DNA from: Phylloscopus collybita
Lineage: Eukaryota > Chordata > Aves > Passeriformes > Phylloscopidae
Length of the DNA: 64,000 bases
Assembly (NCBI GenBank): GCA_027886175.1
Contig: JAJNNQ010000006.1
Coordinates: 7,192,001 to 7,256,000, forward strand
Reading direction: 5' to 3'
The notes under the pieces are model-generated. The model was not told the DNA's origin. It searched no databases and saw only the letters and a list, made by a program, of their open reading frames with translations. This document shows, piece by piece, positions 62,516 through 64,000 of this stretch. The position numbers and the translations under genes were made by a program. Each line of letters opens with the position of its first letter. Position 1 is the first letter of the stretch.

Positions 62516-62699
62516 TGCAGCTCAAGCAGTGAGGAATCAAAGCTTCCACTCAATGACCCTCAAGGCTGCCTTCCAACATGGCTACGTAGGAGATTGCCAA
62601 TGGAGGGCAGATGGAAAGAAATGCAAGAGAAAGAACAGTGGGAGTTCTTTGAAGAAGATTCACTCAAAGGCAGCCTTAAGCACTACAGCAGGGCTGCTC
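62516..62699. other. Upstream proximal region of the ITPRIPL1-like gene
   Basis: Non-repetitive stretch between the CR1 fragment and the core promoter. It contains 'ttgccaatgg' (CCAAT type) near 62595 and purine-rich sequence at 62600-62640. No open frame here looks coding. Confidence 0.4.
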
Positions 62700-62831
62700 T
62701 GAGTGGCTGAGGCAGGGCGGGGACAAAGGGTGGGGTTGGCCGGGTTGTGATGTGCTGTGACAGCTGTGACATCACGGGGGACATGTCACAAAGGGGGCAG
62801 CTATAAAAGGCCCCCGCAGGTAACGCTGGCC
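62700..62831 (+). promoter_or_regulatory. ITPRIPL1: TATA promoter with CRE-like sites for the ITPRIPL1-like gene
   Basis: A canonical TATAAAAG lies at 62802-62809, about 350 bases before the start codon. Upstream are a GC box (GGGCGGGG, 62715-62722), three TGTGACA-type half sites (62756-62762, 62765-62771 and, inverted, 62784-62790), and a CRE-like TGACATCA at 62767-62774, one base off TGACGTCA. The last two half sites form a perfect 8-base inverted repeat, TGTGACAT / ATGTCACA, with a 10-base spacer. A CCAAT-type sequence lies near 62595. This suggests a TATA-driven, CREB/CREM- or bZIP-responsive promoter. Factor binding is inferred, not shown. Confidence 0.6.
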
Positions 62832-62851
62832 CAGGATTGCTTCGGCAAGTG
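62832..62851 (+). other. ITPRIPL1: Predicted non-coding exon 1 of the ITPRIPL1-like gene
   Basis: A TATA box at 62802-62809 predicts transcription starting near 62830-62835. A strong donor (GTGAGT) begins at 62852, which leaves a very short untranslated first exon. The start is an estimate from TATA spacing. No coding potential is needed here, because the first good ATG lies after the acceptor at 63152. The exact start could be upstream if other start sites are used. Confidence 0.5.
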
Positions 62852-63152
62852 GTGAGTGCGCACGTGCTGGGGAGGCTGTGCTGGGGACAAGGGCCGGGGC
62901 AGAAATGCTGCACCCGGGGCTGGGTGCTCCCCCTGCATGCAGGGCCTGCCCCTCCTGGGAGAGCCTTGGGCAGGCCACACTGCTGCTGCTGCTGCTGCTG
63001 CTGGGGCAGTGGGACAGGCCTTGCTGCCTGGCAGCTGTCTGGGGCCCTGTCCTTCCTGCCCCCACATCCCTGAGCATCCTGCCCTCCCTCCAGCAAGCAG
63101 TAGTTCCCTCCCTCACAGCCCCACTCAAGGCCTTCTCTCCATCCTCCTGCAG
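62852..63152 (+). other. ITPRIPL1: Predicted 5'UTR intron of the ITPRIPL1-like gene
   Basis: The donor is GTGAGT at 62852. The acceptor is a pyrimidine-rich tract ending in CAG at 63152, three bases before the ATG at 63156. The intron would be 301 bases, GC-rich, and contains eight pure CTG repeats at 62980-63003. Placing the acceptor just before the start codon makes the entire visible coding region a single exon, which is usual for ITPRIP-family genes. Confidence 0.6.
62980..63003 (+). repeat. (CTG)8 microsatellite in the intron
   Basis: Eight uninterrupted CTG units lie within the predicted 5'UTR intron, 150 bases before the acceptor. Read on the minus strand it gives (CAG)8, which produces runs of Gln or Ala in spurious antisense frames. 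Confidence 0.95.
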
Positions 63153-63155
63153 ACC

Positions 63156-64000
63156 ATGAATTCCATTGTATTTGTTTTTGTGCTCTTGAGAAGCCTCATC
63201 CAGTACCCACAGCCCGTGGGTGATGTTTGGGATGAGGAAACACGTCTGCGCATGGAAGTGCGTGCAAAGCACCTGGAATGGGAGAGGATTCGGCTGGAGC
63301 GGGAGGTGGAGCAGCTCAACCTGAAGCAGTTGCAGCTCTTGCAGCTGCTGGCTGTTGCTGTGCTCCTGGTCCTTGTCTTGGTGCTCTGGTTTATTGGGTG
63401 TAAAAACAGCATGAGGAGTGAGGAGATGGAAGAAAAAAACAAGGGTGCAAATGAAGAGGAAGTCAGAAATGTGGCTGCAAATGGAGGAGAAGATGTCCGA
63501 AACGAAGAAGACGACGCAAATCGGGAGGCAGACAACAATGAGGGTGGCAATGCTGCAGCTGAAGAGGGCGACAGTGGAAATGAAGAAGGAGCTGGCAACG
63601 GTGCTGTTAATGAAGAAGGTGATATTGAAAAAGAAGTGGTCAACGAGGCTGCAAATGCAGGAAAGAACAATGAGGTGGCAAATGAAGTCCGAGAAGAAGG
63701 AACTGACTTTGATGATATCGTTGGAAGAATTATAATGGAGCGCACCAAGTGGCCTGTACAGGACCTGCAGAAAGGCTGCGAGTGGACAACTGGCCTCATG
63801 GACAATTATACAACTTACTTTCGACACGTGTTGTCCAACAGCTTCTACCCAGTCCTGCAACGAGCCATTGGGGTGGGCAGTGCCTTTGAAGGCTGGAGTC
63901 CCCGTGAGCAGGATGTTGTCTATCGTGTGCTCATCCCCATGACTCCTCCCCGAGGCCACAGCTTCCACCTGGAGCTGGAATCTGCAGGGCAGGGGCTTGC
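63156..64000 (+). CDS. ITPRIPL1: ITPRIPL1-like protein, 3' truncated by window edge
   Basis: The frame stays open for 281 codons from an ATG in good context (ACC before it, A at -3) to the window end, so the C-terminal part is missing. Residues 1-18 are a hydrophobic signal-like segment. Residues about 27-60 are rich in Glu, Arg and Leu and look like a coiled coil. Residues 61-82 form one strong membrane segment. Residues 85-185 are a low-complexity acidic linker rich in Asn, Glu, Ala and Gly. From about residue 186 the sequence resembles the ITPRIP family: a DFDD start, a FYPVL segment, then GVGSAFEGWSP at 239-249 and an IPMTPPRGHSFHLELE stretch. The family belongs to the Mab-21/cGAS-like nucleotidyltransferase fold. 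The GS motif is visible (Gly241-Ser242), but the acidic catalytic pair expected after it is not obvious, so enzymatic activity is doubtful. Mammalian ITPRIPL1 is a single-pass membrane protein of about 550 residues. Avian genome annotations list many ITPRIPL1-like copies, so the exact orthologue is uncertain. Confidence 0.88.
   Translation, partial: MNSIVFVFVLLRSLIQYPQPVGDVWDEETRLRMEVRAKHLEWERIRLEREVEQLNLKQLQLLQLLAVAVLLVLVLVLWFIGCKNSMRSEEMEEKNKGANEEEVRNVAANGGEDVRNEEDDANREADNNEGGNAAAEEGDSGNEEGAGNGAVNEEGDIEKEVVNEAANAGKNNEVANEVREEGTDFDDIVGRIIMERTKWPVQDLQKGCEWTTGLMDNYTTYFRHVLSNSFYPVLQRAIGVGSAFEGWSPREQDVVYRVLIPMTPPRGHSFHLELESAGQGL

Noticed and set aside
62772..63968. 398-codon open frame on the minus strand, plus a 226-codon minus frame at 63125-63805
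   Set aside because: They are antisense to the ITPRIPL1-like exon, intron and promoter. The protein is Ser/Phe/His/Leu-rich with a poly-Ser run from the CTG repeat, has no domain and crosses the promoter. The plus-strand frame explains the openness.
1..64000. CRISPR array, bacterial operon, phage or plasmid feature
   Set aside because: No spaced direct-repeat array, no ribosome-binding sites or dense long frames; repeats and gene structure are those of a bird genome.

Overview
The window looks like avian nuclear DNA, most likely from a passerine bird. It is dominated by CR1 LINE fragments, nearly all truncated to the 3' part of the element and several keeping the short ATTCTATG-type tail. 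It also carries several endogenous retrovirus (ERVL-like) LTR pieces of types common in birds, and one tRNA-Ile-headed SINE with a CR1-like tail. That SINE matches my recollection of TguSINE1, a passerine family. All family names come from recognising consensus features by eye; no alignment was run.

Layout. Positions 1 to about 58,000 are AT-rich and essentially a gene desert or one very long intron. They hold scattered CR1 copies (745, 7586, 12832, 20908, 21262, 23175, 26504, 35352, 41780), LTR/ERV fragments (1702, 13795, 20300, 23330, 42293, 46629), the SINE at 2411-2531, and many simple repeats. I could not support any intact protein gene in this part. The only coding-like island is a 177-base, splice-flanked open segment on the minus strand near 9.2-9.4 kb, and it is speculative. 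From about 58 kb the sequence becomes richer in G and C, with three more CR1 fragments and further probable old repeats.

The one convincing gene is at the right edge, on the plus strand: an ITPRIPL1-like gene (inositol 1,4,5-trisphosphate receptor-interacting protein-like). It has a TATA box at 62802, a CRE-like site inside an inverted repeat, a short non-coding first exon, a 301-base intron with good splice sites, and a coding exon starting at 63156 that runs off the window after 281 codons. The protein begins with a hydrophobic segment, then a coiled coil, a membrane segment and a long Asn/Glu-rich acidic linker. The start of the conserved ITPRIP/Mab-21-like domain follows.

I did not find a clearly novel biological system. 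The items most worth checking are the ITPRIPL1-like promoter and linker, the possible cassette exon at 9.2 kb, a near-perfect 31-base hairpin at 43487, and a 21-base tandem repeat inside an LTR-type element at 47233.
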